From: Methylovirgula sp. 4M-Z18
Lineage (GTDB): Bacteria > Pseudomonadota > Alphaproteobacteria > Rhizobiales > Beijerinckiaceae
Assembly (NCBI RefSeq): GCF_037890675.1
Contig: NZ_CP149574.1
Location: 434,001 to 498,000, forward strand
DNA: 64,000 bases
Direction of reading: 5' to 3'
This document shows, one piece after another, positions 18,794 to 26,056 of this stretch (its first letter is position 1; each line of letters starts with the position of its first letter). Both the position numbers and the translations under genes were made by a program. The notes beneath the pieces were generated by a model. It was not told the DNA's origin and did not search any database. It saw only the letters and a program-made list of their open reading frames with translations.

Positions 18794-20160
18794 GCGTCGA
18801 GCCTAAAATGACGACGGCAGTGCTCGATATCGGCAAGACCAATGTCAAGCTCGTGGTGCTCGACGCCGCTGGCGCAACGCTGTTCGAGCGGCGCCGGCCG
18901 AATAGCGTTCTGCCGGGCCCGCCCTATCCGCATTTCGACATCGAGGCGATCTGGAGCTTCGTCGTCGCGGCGCTGCGCGATGCCGCGCGAACGGCGCCGA
19001 TCGATACGATCGTCACCACGACCCATGGCGCTTCGGGCGCCTTGGTGAACGAGGCCGGCTTGGTTCTGCCCGTGCTCGATTATGAATATCCGGCGCCGTT
19101 CGAGGAGAATTTCGGTTACGCGGCCGTTCGCGCGCCGTTTGCCGAAACCCTGTCGCCGGTCTCGCCAGGCGGACTGAATTTGGGCCGGCAAATCTATTGG
19201 CAAAGCCGCAAGTTCCCGGGCGACTTTGCCCGTACCAAATGGATCCTCACCTATCCGCAATATTGGTCTTGGCGGCTCAGCGGGATCGCGGCGGCCGAGG
19301 TCACGTCGCTCGGCGCGCACACCGATCTGTGGCGCCCGCTCGCGCGCGATTATTCGAGCCTCGTCGATCGCGAGAGTTGGCGTGCCTTGTTCCCGCCGCT
19401 GCGACCGGCCTATGCGGTGCTCGGTCCGGTGAAACCCGAGATCGCCCAGGCCACAGGCCTTTCCCCGCAATGTCAGATCATCTGCGGCATTCACGATTCG
19501 AACGCCTCGCTCGTGCCGCATCTCGTCAGCCGCGCCGCGCCGTTTACGGTGATCTCGACCGGGACATGGGTGATCATCTTCGGCGTCGGCGCCGAGCCGG
19601 AGGTGCTCGATGAGTCGCGCGATGTTCTCGCCAATGTGGATGTGAACGGCAAGGCGACGATCTGTGCGCGGTTCATGGGCGGGCGCGATCATGAGATGCT
19701 GGTTCCTGCGGCGTCGGCCCCCGCAACGATGCGTGACGTCGAAGCGATCATGGCCGCCGAGGTTTTCGCGTTGCCGAGTTTCTCCGGCCCCTGCGGCCCG
19801 TTTCCCAAAGCGCAAGGCCAGGTGATCGGCGCATTGCCCTCCATGCCGGGCGCGCCGGCGGCGCTTGCGGCGCTTTATCTCGCCCTGATGAGCGATGCGT
19901 GTTTGCGGATGATCGGTGCCAAGGGCGACCTCATCGTCGAGGGAGCCCTCGCCGCCAATCACGTCTATGCGGCGATCCTTGCGGCGCTGCGGCCGGGCCA
20001 ATCCGTCTTCGTCTCAAACGACGCGACCGGGACAAGCCATGGCGCGGCGCTGCTAAGAGATTGGTCCGCCGCCCATGCGGCACCTGATGTGCATCGTATC
20101 ATTCCGGCCGAGCTTCCTGGGCTTGTCGCGTATAAAGCGGCTTGGGATCGGCATATATAA
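18790..20160 (+). CDS. rhaK: FGGY-family L-rhamnulose kinase
   Basis: A 456-residue sugar kinase of the FGGY fold. The N-terminal phosphate loop is VLDIGKTNVKLVVLD, then TTTHGASGALVN, CGIHDSNASLVPHL and the C-terminal nucleotide region IVEGALAANHVYAA. In this cluster it phosphorylates L-rhamnulose before RhaD cleavage. The GTG at 18790 overlaps rhaM; an ATG at 18808 (MTTAVLDIG) is an equally plausible start without a convincing ribosome binding site. Confidence 0.88.
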   Translation: MSVEPKMTTAVLDIGKTNVKLVVLDAAGATLFERRRPNSVLPGPPYPHFDIEAIWSFVVAALRDAARTAPIDTIVTTTHGASGALVNEAGLVLPVLDYEYPAPFEENFGYAAVRAPFAETLSPVSPGGLNLGRQIYWQSRKFPGDFARTKWILTYPQYWSWRLSGIAAAEVTSLGAHTDLWRPLARDYSSLVDRESWRALFPPLRPAYAVLGPVKPEIAQATGLSPQCQIICGIHDSNASLVPHLVSRAAPFTVISTGTWVIIFGVGAEPEVLDESRDVLANVDVNGKATICARFMGGRDHEMLVPAASAPATMRDVEAIMAAEVFALPSFSGPCGPFPKAQGQVIGALPSMPGAPAALAALYLALMSDACLRMIGAKGDLIVEGALAANHVYAAILAALRPGQSVFVSNDATGTSHGAALLRDWSAAHAAPDVHRIIPAELPGLVAYKAAWDRHI

Positions 20161-20189
20161 AAAAAACCGCCCCAGGGGGCCTGGAGCGG
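20159..20189 (-). terminator. rho-independent terminator of the psiF-like gene
   Basis: On the minus strand a hairpin (CCGCTCCAGG ... CCTGGGGCGG, one mismatch, 20167-20189) is followed by eight Ts (A-run at 20159-20166 on the plus strand). It lies 28 bases past the psiF-like stop and abuts the rhaK stop, so it serves the minus-strand gene. Confidence 0.8.
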
Positions 20190-20216
20190 GGGACACTGGT
20201 TCTGGCTGCGTTGAGT

Positions 20217-20459
20217 TTATTGGCCAACTGCGTCGGACACGCATTTTTTCGTGAAACTGGTCTTGGCCGCGCCGGCGAGTTTCTTGGCTGCGGCTTGCGC
20301 GTCGCAGGCGGCGGTGGCGTCCTTGGTGCATTTGGTCACGAAGCTGGTTTTCGCCGCACCGGCGAGCTTTTTGTTCATCGCCTGCACCGAGCAGCTGTCG
20401 TCCGCCAAAGCGGCAGTGGCAAAACAAGAAATAACTAAAATCGCACAAAAACGAAGCAT
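20217..20459 (-). CDS. PsiF-family secreted protein with two repeats
   Basis: An 80-residue protein. A signal peptide (MLRFCAILVISCFATAALA, cleavage before DDSC) is followed by two near-identical units, NKKLAGAAKTSFVTKC and AKKLAGAAKTSFTKKC, each with the Cys pattern of the PsiF repeat. The family is periplasmic; in Escherichia coli psiF is induced by phosphate starvation, but its role is unknown. The ribosome binding site GGGAG, 6 bases before the ATG, is inside a perfect 12-bp hairpin (see 20466-20507). A terminator follows. Confidence 0.85.
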   Translation of the reverse strand: MLRFCAILVISCFATAALADDSCSVQAMNKKLAGAAKTSFVTKCTKDATAACDAQAAAKKLAGAAKTSFTKKCVSDAVGQ

Positions 20460-20465
20460 CTGACT

Positions 20466-20507
20466 CTCCCTTCAGTTTGGCCCACGCGGGGTTGCAACTG
20501 AAGGGAG
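20466..20507 (-). promoter_or_regulatory. RBS-sequestering hairpin in the psiF-like leader
   Basis: CTCCCTTCAGTT (20466-20477) and AACTGAAGGGAG (20496-20507) are exact complements, giving a 12-bp stem with an 18-base loop. Read on the minus strand, the downstream arm contains the GGGAG ribosome binding site of the psiF-like gene and ends 6 bases before its ATG. There is no U-run, so this is not a standard terminator for the upstream MFS gene. It looks like a translational control element. Confidence 0.6.
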
Positions 20508-20581
20508 GCTACGAGCGAAGCGCGAAAGGGTCAAGGTTCCTGCACAGCGAATTCGTCTGTAGCGCAGGCCCTGACGCAACA

Positions 20582-21898
20582 TTACGCTGGCGCAGGGGCC
20601 GTTTGTGTTTGCGGCGCTTGGACCGGCGCGCGGCGCAGCCGGCCGATGGTGAGGACGATTGCGGCCGCGAAGATGCACAGGAGGCCCGAGGCGAAAAACG
20701 CCGGCAGGTAGGTCTCATACACCGTGCGCGTGAGGCCTGCGCCATAAGCCGCGCAGGCCGCGCCCAATTGATGGCCGGTGAAGATCCAGCCGAACACGAG
20801 ATTGGTGCGCTCGCGGCCGAAATATTGCGATGTGAGCTTCACCGTCGGCGGCACGGTTGCGACCCAGTCGAGGCCGTAGAACACCGCGAAGATCGACAGG
20901 CCATAGAACGAGAAATGCGTGTAGGGCAGGAAGATCAGCGACAGGCCGCGCAGGCCGTAATACATGAACAGGAGCCAGCGGCTGTCGTAGCGGTCGGAAA
21001 GCCAGCCCGAGCCGATCGTGCCCATGAAGTCGAAAATGCCCATCATGGCCAGCATGCCGGCGGCCGCGGTCGCAGCGAGGCCGAAGTCGCCGCACAGCGA
21101 GACGAAATGCATCTGCACGAGGCCGTTGGTACTGGCGCCGCACACAAAAAACGTCAGGAACAGCACCCAGAAGGTCCAGGTCTTCGCGGCATCGCGCAAT
21201 GTCGTCAACGGGGTCAGCAGCAGGGCGCCGAAACCGCCCGCGGCGTGCGGCGTGTCCGTGACGTTCGTCTCGCCATAGGCAGGCAAGCCGAGGTCGGACG
21301 GACGATCGCGCATGAGCAACGCAACCGCGCCGATCACTGCGATCATCATGGCACAGATGATGCTAAGGGCCGCGCGCCAGCCATAATGCTCGGTGACGCT
21401 CGCCAGCATGGGTAGGAACACGAGCTGTCCGGTCGCCGTGCTCGCCGACAGCATGCCCATCACCAGACCGCGCCGGGCCGTGAACCAGCGCGTCGCGACC
21501 GTCGCGCCGAGCACGATGGCCGTGAGGCCGGTGCCGATGCCCACAACAACGCCCCACAGCAGGATGAGCTGCCAGATCTGCGTCATATAGAGCGACACGA
21601 GCATGCCCGTGCAGATGATAGTGAGCGCCGTCAGAGCGACGCGGCGCAGGCCGAATCGGTTCATGAAGGCGGCGGCGAATGGCCCCATCAGGCCGAACAG
21701 TACCAGGCGGATCGCCAAGGCCGAGGAAATTTGCGAATTTTCCCAGCCGAATTCCTTTTGCAGCGGGCCGATGAACACGCCCGGTGCGCCGACGGCCCCT
21801 GCAGTCGCCAGCATGGTGAGGAAGGTCACGGCGGCAACGACCCAGCCGTAATGAACATCGCGGCGCCGCAGCGCGGCCGCGAGCGGAGTGGAGAGCAT
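20582..21898 (-). CDS. MFS transporter
   Basis: From the ATG at 21898 this is a 438-residue protein with about 12 hydrophobic helices. Motifs are FMNRFGLRRVAL (loop 2-3 MFS motif A-like) and GSGWLSDRYDSRWLL after helix 7, suggesting the monocarboxylate/oxalate-formate antiporter-like MFS group. The frame continues upstream to 22006, but the first 36 residues are not membrane-like. It is divergent from a TetR regulator, which probably controls it. The substrate is unknown; because rhamnose uptake genes are missing nearby, a sugar role is possible but unsupported. Confidence 0.82.
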   Translation of the reverse strand: MLSTPLAAALRRRDVHYGWVVAAVTFLTMLATAGAVGAPGVFIGPLQKEFGWENSQISSALAIRLVLFGLMGPFAAAFMNRFGLRRVALTALTIICTGMLVSLYMTQIWQLILLWGVVVGIGTGLTAIVLGATVATRWFTARRGLVMGMLSASTATGQLVFLPMLASVTEHYGWRAALSIICAMMIAVIGAVALLMRDRPSDLGLPAYGETNVTDTPHAAGGFGALLLTPLTTLRDAAKTWTFWVLFLTFFVCGASTNGLVQMHFVSLCGDFGLAATAAAGMLAMMGIFDFMGTIGSGWLSDRYDSRWLLFMYYGLRGLSLIFLPYTHFSFYGLSIFAVFYGLDWVATVPPTVKLTSQYFGRERTNLVFGWIFTGHQLGAACAAYGAGLTRTVYETYLPAFFASGLLCIFAAAIVLTIGRLRRAPVQAPQTQTAPAPA

Positions 21899-22010
21899 GA
21901 ACAAGAGTCTTTCGTCGGTTGAAACTTCAGAAGACGGAGCGGCGTGACGGCCAAAAACCATCTCGCCCAAAACGACAACCCCGGCAGATTGAGGCGTTGA
22001 AAACATTTAG

Positions 22011-22024
22011 ATGATGGTCATCAT
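22011..22024. promoter_or_regulatory. candidate TetR operator palindrome
   Basis: ATGATGGTCATCAT is a perfect 6-bp-arm palindrome with a 2-bp centre, in the AT-rich divergent gap between the MFS gene and the TetR gene. It is followed by more CAT triplets (to about 22037). The position suits an autoregulating TetR site that also covers the MFS promoter. Inferred only from symmetry and place. Confidence 0.5.
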
Positions 22025-22095
22025 TATCATCATCATTGATTATAGATGTCAAGTATCATATAAAAAGCTCGCGTGAAATTTTTTGGAGACGGGCG

Positions 22096-22674
22096 ATGCG
22101 GGTCAGCCGGGAACAGGCGGCTCAGAACAAGAGCCGGGTGATCGATCTTGCTGGACAATTGTTCCGCGAGCACGGGTTCGACGGTGTCGGCGTGGCGGAT
22201 GTGATGGCCTCGGCCGGCCTTACCCATGGCGGTTTCTACCGCCAATTCGAGTCCAAGGACGACCTTGCCGCCCAGGCCTGCGACCGCACGCTGCAGGAAT
22301 GCGTCGTACGCTGGCACGAGGAGGTGGAGGCGAAGCCCGAGCAGGCGCTGCGCGACATCGTGACCCGCTATCTAGCGCCCGCAAGCCGCGACGATCCGAG
22401 CCAGGCCTGCGCGCTCACCAGCCTTGCGGCGGAAGTGCCACGCCAGAACAATCCGGCGCTGACCGAGAGCTTCACCAGGGCGTTGAAAGGATTTGCCGAC
22501 GCGCTGGCCAAAGTCGGGCCGGAAGACACCGACGAGGCGCGGCGCCAGCAGGCGCTGACACGCATGGCGGGACTGGTCGGCGCCGTGATTCTCGCCCGGA
22601 CCGTATCGGATCGCGCTTTGTCTGACGAGATTTTGGCTGCGGCGCGCAAGGGCCTGACCGCCCCGCTGGGGTGA
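22096..22674 (+). CDS. TetR/AcrR family transcriptional regulator
   Basis: A 193-residue protein with the TetR N-terminal helix-turn-helix (SRVIDLAGQLFREHGFDGVG, VADVMASAGLTHGGFYRQFESKDDL, residues about 12-56) and a variable helical ligand domain. The ATG at 22096 has GGAG 9 bases upstream; an earlier in-frame ATG at 22036 lies inside the operator-like DNA. It is divergent from the MFS transporter gene and likely represses it. Confidence 0.88.
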   Translation: MRVSREQAAQNKSRVIDLAGQLFREHGFDGVGVADVMASAGLTHGGFYRQFESKDDLAAQACDRTLQECVVRWHEEVEAKPEQALRDIVTRYLAPASRDDPSQACALTSLAAEVPRQNNPALTESFTRALKGFADALAKVGPEDTDEARRQQALTRMAGLVGAVILARTVSDRALSDEILAAARKGLTAPLG

Positions 22675-22774
22675 TTTGACACTAAGCCTTGCGGCCCGGC
22701 GCACCTGTCATTACATCGGTATGTGAGCGCCATAAGAGCGGCTCCGTCTTTGACCAATTTACCGGGGGTGTGTC

Positions 22775-23044
22775 GTGATCGGTCTGATTTTGGATCTTCT
22801 CCACGTTTATTCGCTCGTCGTGCTCATTTATGTCGTGCTGTTGTGGCTCGTCAGTTTCCGCATCGTGGATGGGCAGAACGACATCGTGCGGAGCGTCATG
22901 GCCGCGCTTGGCGCATTGACCGAGCCGCTGCTGCAACACATCCGCAAGCGCATGCCGGCGACCGGAAATGTCGATTTTTCGCCCGTCGTCCTGCTTTTCG
23001 TCGTCTGGCTGATCGAGCGGATCATCATTCATCTCGCCTACTGA
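22775..23044 (+). CDS. YggT family membrane protein
   Basis: An 89-residue protein with hydrophobic segments at about 2-28 and 68-89 and the family pattern TEPLLQHIRKRMPATGNVDFSPVVLLFV. YggT proteins are small inner membrane proteins of unclear role, linked to cell division or osmotic response in some bacteria. The start is a GTG at 22775. The DUF167 gene follows 5 bases later, the usual YggT-YggU pairing. Confidence 0.85.
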   Translation: MIGLILDLLHVYSLVVLIYVVLLWLVSFRIVDGQNDIVRSVMAALGALTEPLLQHIRKRMPATGNVDFSPVVLLFVVWLIERIIIHLAY

Positions 23045-23049
23045 CTTCC

Positions 23050-23370
23050 ATGGCCGGGGTGCCTTGGTCGCAGCGCGATGACGCGGTACTTTTGAGTGTG
23101 CGGCTCACGCCCAAAGCGGCCCGCGATGAGATCGAGGATATTGTCACGCTTGCCGACGGCACGGTCGTGTTGAAGGTGCGCGTGCGGGCAATTCCCGAAG
23201 CCGGCAAGGCCAATGCGGCGCTGATTCGGCTGATGGCCAAGGCGCTGCAAATCCCTGAATCGCGCATCGATCTGCGCAGCGGCGCGACGGGGCGCGTGAA
23301 GATTCTCGAGTTGAAGGGCGATCCGTCCAGCCTCGTCTCCCGTATTACGGAGCTCGCGGCGAAAGTTTGA
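23050..23370 (+). CDS. DUF167 (YggU) family protein
   Basis: A 106-residue protein with LSVRLTPKAARDEIE, VKVRAIPEAGKANAALI-like text (here KVRVRAIPEAGKANAAL) and SRIDLRSGATGRVKILEL, the standard DUF167 signature. Function is unknown, a small alpha/beta cytoplasmic protein. It follows yggT closely and is followed by the mesaconyl-CoA hydratase gene. Confidence 0.88.
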   Translation: MAGVPWSQRDDAVLLSVRLTPKAARDEIEDIVTLADGTVVLKVRVRAIPEAGKANAALIRLMAKALQIPESRIDLRSGATGRVKILELKGDPSSLVSRITELAAKV

Positions 23371-23421
23371 GTGGATTTTCAGGTTCTCCTGGTCAGAATG
23401 GCGCCGACATGGGGGCGATTC

Positions 23422-24477
23422 ATGACACTCAAGGCCAATCCTGGGAATTATTTCGAAGACTTCCGTCTCGGCGTCCAGATCTATCACGCCACGCCGCGCA
23501 CGGTGACGGTCGGCGATGTCGCGCTCTATTCCTCCCTCTACGGCACCCGTTTCGCGGTGCAATCGGCGGACACATTCGCGCAAAAGATCGGCTATCCCCG
23601 TAGCCCCATCGACGATTTCCTCGTCTTTCATATCGTGTTCGGCAAAACCGTTCCGGACATTTCGCTCAATGCCGTCGCCAATCTTGGCTATGCCGGCTGC
23701 CGCTTCCTCAAACCGGTCTATCCGGGCGACACGTTGCATGCCGTCTCGGAAGTGGTGGGGCTGAAGGAAAATTCCAACCACCAGACCGGCGTCGTCTACG
23801 TGCACAGCAAGGGGTTCAACCAGAACAACGAGCAAGTGCTCGATTATTTCCGCTACGTCATGGTGCGCAAACGCGACATGGACGCCGAGGCGAGCGCCGA
23901 GCACATCCCAAATCTGCCGAAGGTCGTGCCGGTGACTCAGCTTGGCACGGCGTGTCCGATCATCGACACACGCGCCTACGATTTTGCGCGCGCCGGTTCG
24001 CCCTATCGCTGGGGGGATTATGAAAAAGGCGAAAAAATCGACCATGTCGACGGCATGACCATCGAGGAAGCCGAGCATATGATCGCGACGCGCCTCTATC
24101 AGAATACGGCGCGCGTGCATTTCAACCAGCTCACCGAGGGCCAGGCCCGCTTCGGCCGCCGCTTGGTTTACGGCGGGCACATCATTTCGCTGGCGCGGGC
24201 CTTGTCGTTCAACGGTCTCGCCAATGCCTTTCACGTGGCGGCGATCAATGGCGGCCGCCATGTGGCGCCGGTCTTCGCCGACGCGACAATCTTCGCCTGG
24301 AGCGAAGTGCTCGAGACCGCCGAATTGCCGGACCGCGACGACGTCGGCGCCCTGCGCCTGCGCACGATCGCTGCCAAGGACAAGCCCTGCACGCAATTTC
24401 CGCTCAAAGCGGCGACCGAGGAATATCACCCCGCCGCTGTGCTCGATCTTGATTATTGGGTCCTGCTGCCGAAGTAG
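23422..24477 (+). CDS. mch: mesaconyl-CoA hydratase (2-methylfumaryl-CoA hydratase)
   Basis: A 351-residue double hotdog (MaoC-like) protein. It reads MTLKANPGNYFEDF, HATPRTVTVGDVALYSSLYGTRF, PIDDFLVFHIVFGKTVPDISLNAVANLGYA and VGLKENSNHQTGVVYV, closely matching the family of Rhodobacter/Methylobacterium Mch. That enzyme hydrates mesaconyl-C1-CoA to beta-methylmalyl-CoA in the ethylmalonyl-CoA pathway for acetyl-CoA or C1 assimilation. I take the ATG at 23422, which fits the family N-terminus; a GTG at 23371 would add 17 residues. Other pathway genes are not in this window. Confidence 0.85.
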   Translation: MTLKANPGNYFEDFRLGVQIYHATPRTVTVGDVALYSSLYGTRFAVQSADTFAQKIGYPRSPIDDFLVFHIVFGKTVPDISLNAVANLGYAGCRFLKPVYPGDTLHAVSEVVGLKENSNHQTGVVYVHSKGFNQNNEQVLDYFRYVMVRKRDMDAEASAEHIPNLPKVVPVTQLGTACPIIDTRAYDFARAGSPYRWGDYEKGEKIDHVDGMTIEEAEHMIATRLYQNTARVHFNQLTEGQARFGRRLVYGGHIISLARALSFNGLANAFHVAAINGGRHVAPVFADATIFAWSEVLETAELPDRDDVGALRLRTIAAKDKPCTQFPLKAATEEYHPAAVLDLDYWVLLPK

Positions 24478-24482
24478 CCTCC

Positions 24483-25088
24483 ATGCGCTTACCCTCGACC
24501 ACGCCTCTCCTGATCGTTGATGTGCAAAACGCCATCGACGATCCCAAATGGGGGCCTCGCAACAACCCGCAGGCCGAAGGCCATTTGGCTTGGCTGATAG
24601 AGGCCTGGCGACGCGCCGCCCTGCCGGTCATCCACATCCGGCACGATTCGACGGAAAATGCCTCGCCGTACCGCCCCGGCCAGCCGGGCCACGCGTTCAA
24701 GCCCGAGGTTGCGCCGCATCCGGGCGAACGGGTGATCGGCAAAGAGGCAAACAGCGCCTTCGTGGGCACGGACCTCGAGGCGCTCCTGGAGGATGATGGG
24801 GTGACCCATCTGGTGATTGCCGGCGTTCTGACGCAAAATTCAGTCGAGGCGACGGTCCGTCACGCCGGCAACCTGGGCTTTCAGGTCTATCTGGTGGCGG
24901 ATGCTTGCTGGGCCTGCGATGTCACGGATTTGAGCGGCCGGATCTGGCCGGCGGAGGACGTGCACGCCCTCTCGCTCGCCCATCTCCACAAGGAATATGC
25001 CGAAATCGTCGATACCGCGACCGCGGGGCAAGCGGCGCTGATCACGGCGATCATGCGGGCGCGGCGCAATGCCACACGCGCGGGTTAG
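24483..25088 (+). CDS. isochorismatase-fold (cysteine hydrolase family) protein with Ser in place of the nucleophile Cys
   Basis: A 201-residue isochorismatase-like fold. The conserved acid is Asp13 (LLIVDVQNAI) and the conserved base Lys87 (RVIGKEANSAF). The loop that normally carries the catalytic Cys reads GVLTQNSVEATVRHAG with Ser120 (codon TCA at 24840-24842). The rest of the motif, including the VEATVRHA helix, is intact. It may be a Ser-variant hydrolase, an inactive homologue or an isochorismatase-like member; the substrate is unknown. It starts 5 bases after the mch stop, so it is probably cotranscribed. Confidence 0.8.
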   Translation: MRLPSTTPLLIVDVQNAIDDPKWGPRNNPQAEGHLAWLIEAWRRAALPVIHIRHDSTENASPYRPGQPGHAFKPEVAPHPGERVIGKEANSAFVGTDLEALLEDDGVTHLVIAGVLTQNSVEATVRHAGNLGFQVYLVADACWACDVTDLSGRIWPAEDVHALSLAHLHKEYAEIVDTATAGQAALITAIMRARRNATRAG

Positions 25089-25242
25089 GCTCCCGATACG
25101 TTACATGGATTTGGCGCGCGATAGCTCTACATGGCGTGAGGGCGCCCGGAAAGTAAGGCCTACCCGCTATGCTGGCGTTGCGTAGGCGCAAAGTTTACTT
25201 TAGGGAACCTTAGACAGTTTCTAGATTCCCGTGAGGCAATTC

Positions 25243-25656
25243 ATGGCTGAGGTAGACCTCAATCCGGCCAAATTGGCGGACCGGCGCCCCCTATCCCCCC
25301 ATCTTCAAATTTACAAGCCGATGCTGACGATGATCATGTCGATCGTGCATCGCATCACCGGCGCTGCGCTCTATGTCGGCACATTGCTGCTCGCCTGGTG
25401 GCTGATCGCTCTGTCGATCGACTCGGCCGCTTTCGCCTCCGCCACGTGGTTTTTGTCCTCCATCGTCGGCGAACTTATTCTGTTCGGTTTCACCTGGGCT
25501 CTGTTCCACCACCTTCTTGGCGGCGTGCGCCACATCATCTGGGATGCGGGCCGCGGTTTCGAACCGAAAGAACGCGAATTTCTGGCGATGGCGACATTGG
25601 TCGGCGGCGTGGTGTTGACCGTGCTCGTCTGGATCATCGCTTGGGCGAGGGGGTAA
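25243..25656 (+). CDS. sdhC: succinate dehydrogenase cytochrome b556 subunit
   Basis: A 137-residue membrane anchor with RPLSPHLQIYKPMLTMIMSIVHRITGAALY, the SdhC signature with Ser and Arg ubiquinone-site residues, three membrane helices and the heme-ligand His in ALFHHLLGGVRH. It is the large anchor subunit of complex II. The ATG at 25243 follows GTGAGG. It is the first gene of sdhCDAB, 3 bases before sdhD. Confidence 0.93.
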   Translation: MAEVDLNPAKLADRRPLSPHLQIYKPMLTMIMSIVHRITGAALYVGTLLLAWWLIALSIDSAAFASATWFLSSIVGELILFGFTWALFHHLLGGVRHIIWDAGRGFEPKEREFLAMATLVGGVVLTVLVWIIAWARG

Positions 25657-25658
25657 TC

Positions 25659-26045
25659 ATGGCGCTCAAATCTTCCATGCGGACCGAACGCTCGCGCGTG
25701 AATTATCTTGGTTCCGCCAAATCGGGCACGAAACATCTGTGGGCGATGCGGGTGACCTCGGTGGCGCTCCTGGTGCTGGCCATCGCCTTTGTCATCATCA
25801 TGCTGTCACTGGTGGGTAAGGACTACAATGCAGTGCGCACGGAACTCTCCAGCCCGCTGCCGGCGATCCTGCTGTTACTGTTCATCCTGACGGGTGTCTA
25901 TCACATGATGATCGGAATGCAGGTGATCATCGAAGATTATGTGCACGGCACGCATTTGCGCGAATGGGCGCTGATCGCGAACATTTGCTTTTCGGCGTTC
26001 GTGGGTCTGTCCTGCGTTTATGCCGTTCTGAAGATCAACTTTTAA
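25659..26045 (+). CDS. sdhD: succinate dehydrogenase membrane anchor subunit
   Basis: A 128-residue protein with three hydrophobic helices and GTKHLWAMRVTS followed by GVYHMMIGMQVIIEDYVHG, which carries the heme-ligand His and the Asp-Tyr of the quinone site in SdhD. It pairs with SdhC to hold SdhAB at the membrane. It is 2 bases after sdhC and 11 bases before sdhA. Confidence 0.93.
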   Translation: MALKSSMRTERSRVNYLGSAKSGTKHLWAMRVTSVALLVLAIAFVIIMLSLVGKDYNAVRTELSSPLPAILLLLFILTGVYHMMIGMQVIIEDYVHGTHLREWALIANICFSAFVGLSCVYAVLKINF

Positions 26046-26056
26046 AGATTTAGGGC

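Noticed and set aside
18712-20001. 429-codon minus-strand open frame
   Set aside because: Antisense to rhaK; rhaK has FGGY kinase motifs.
22036-22095. ATG at 22036 as TetR start
   Set aside because: It would put operator-like DNA into the coding region and add residues unlike TetR; the ATG at 22096 has a good ribosome binding site.
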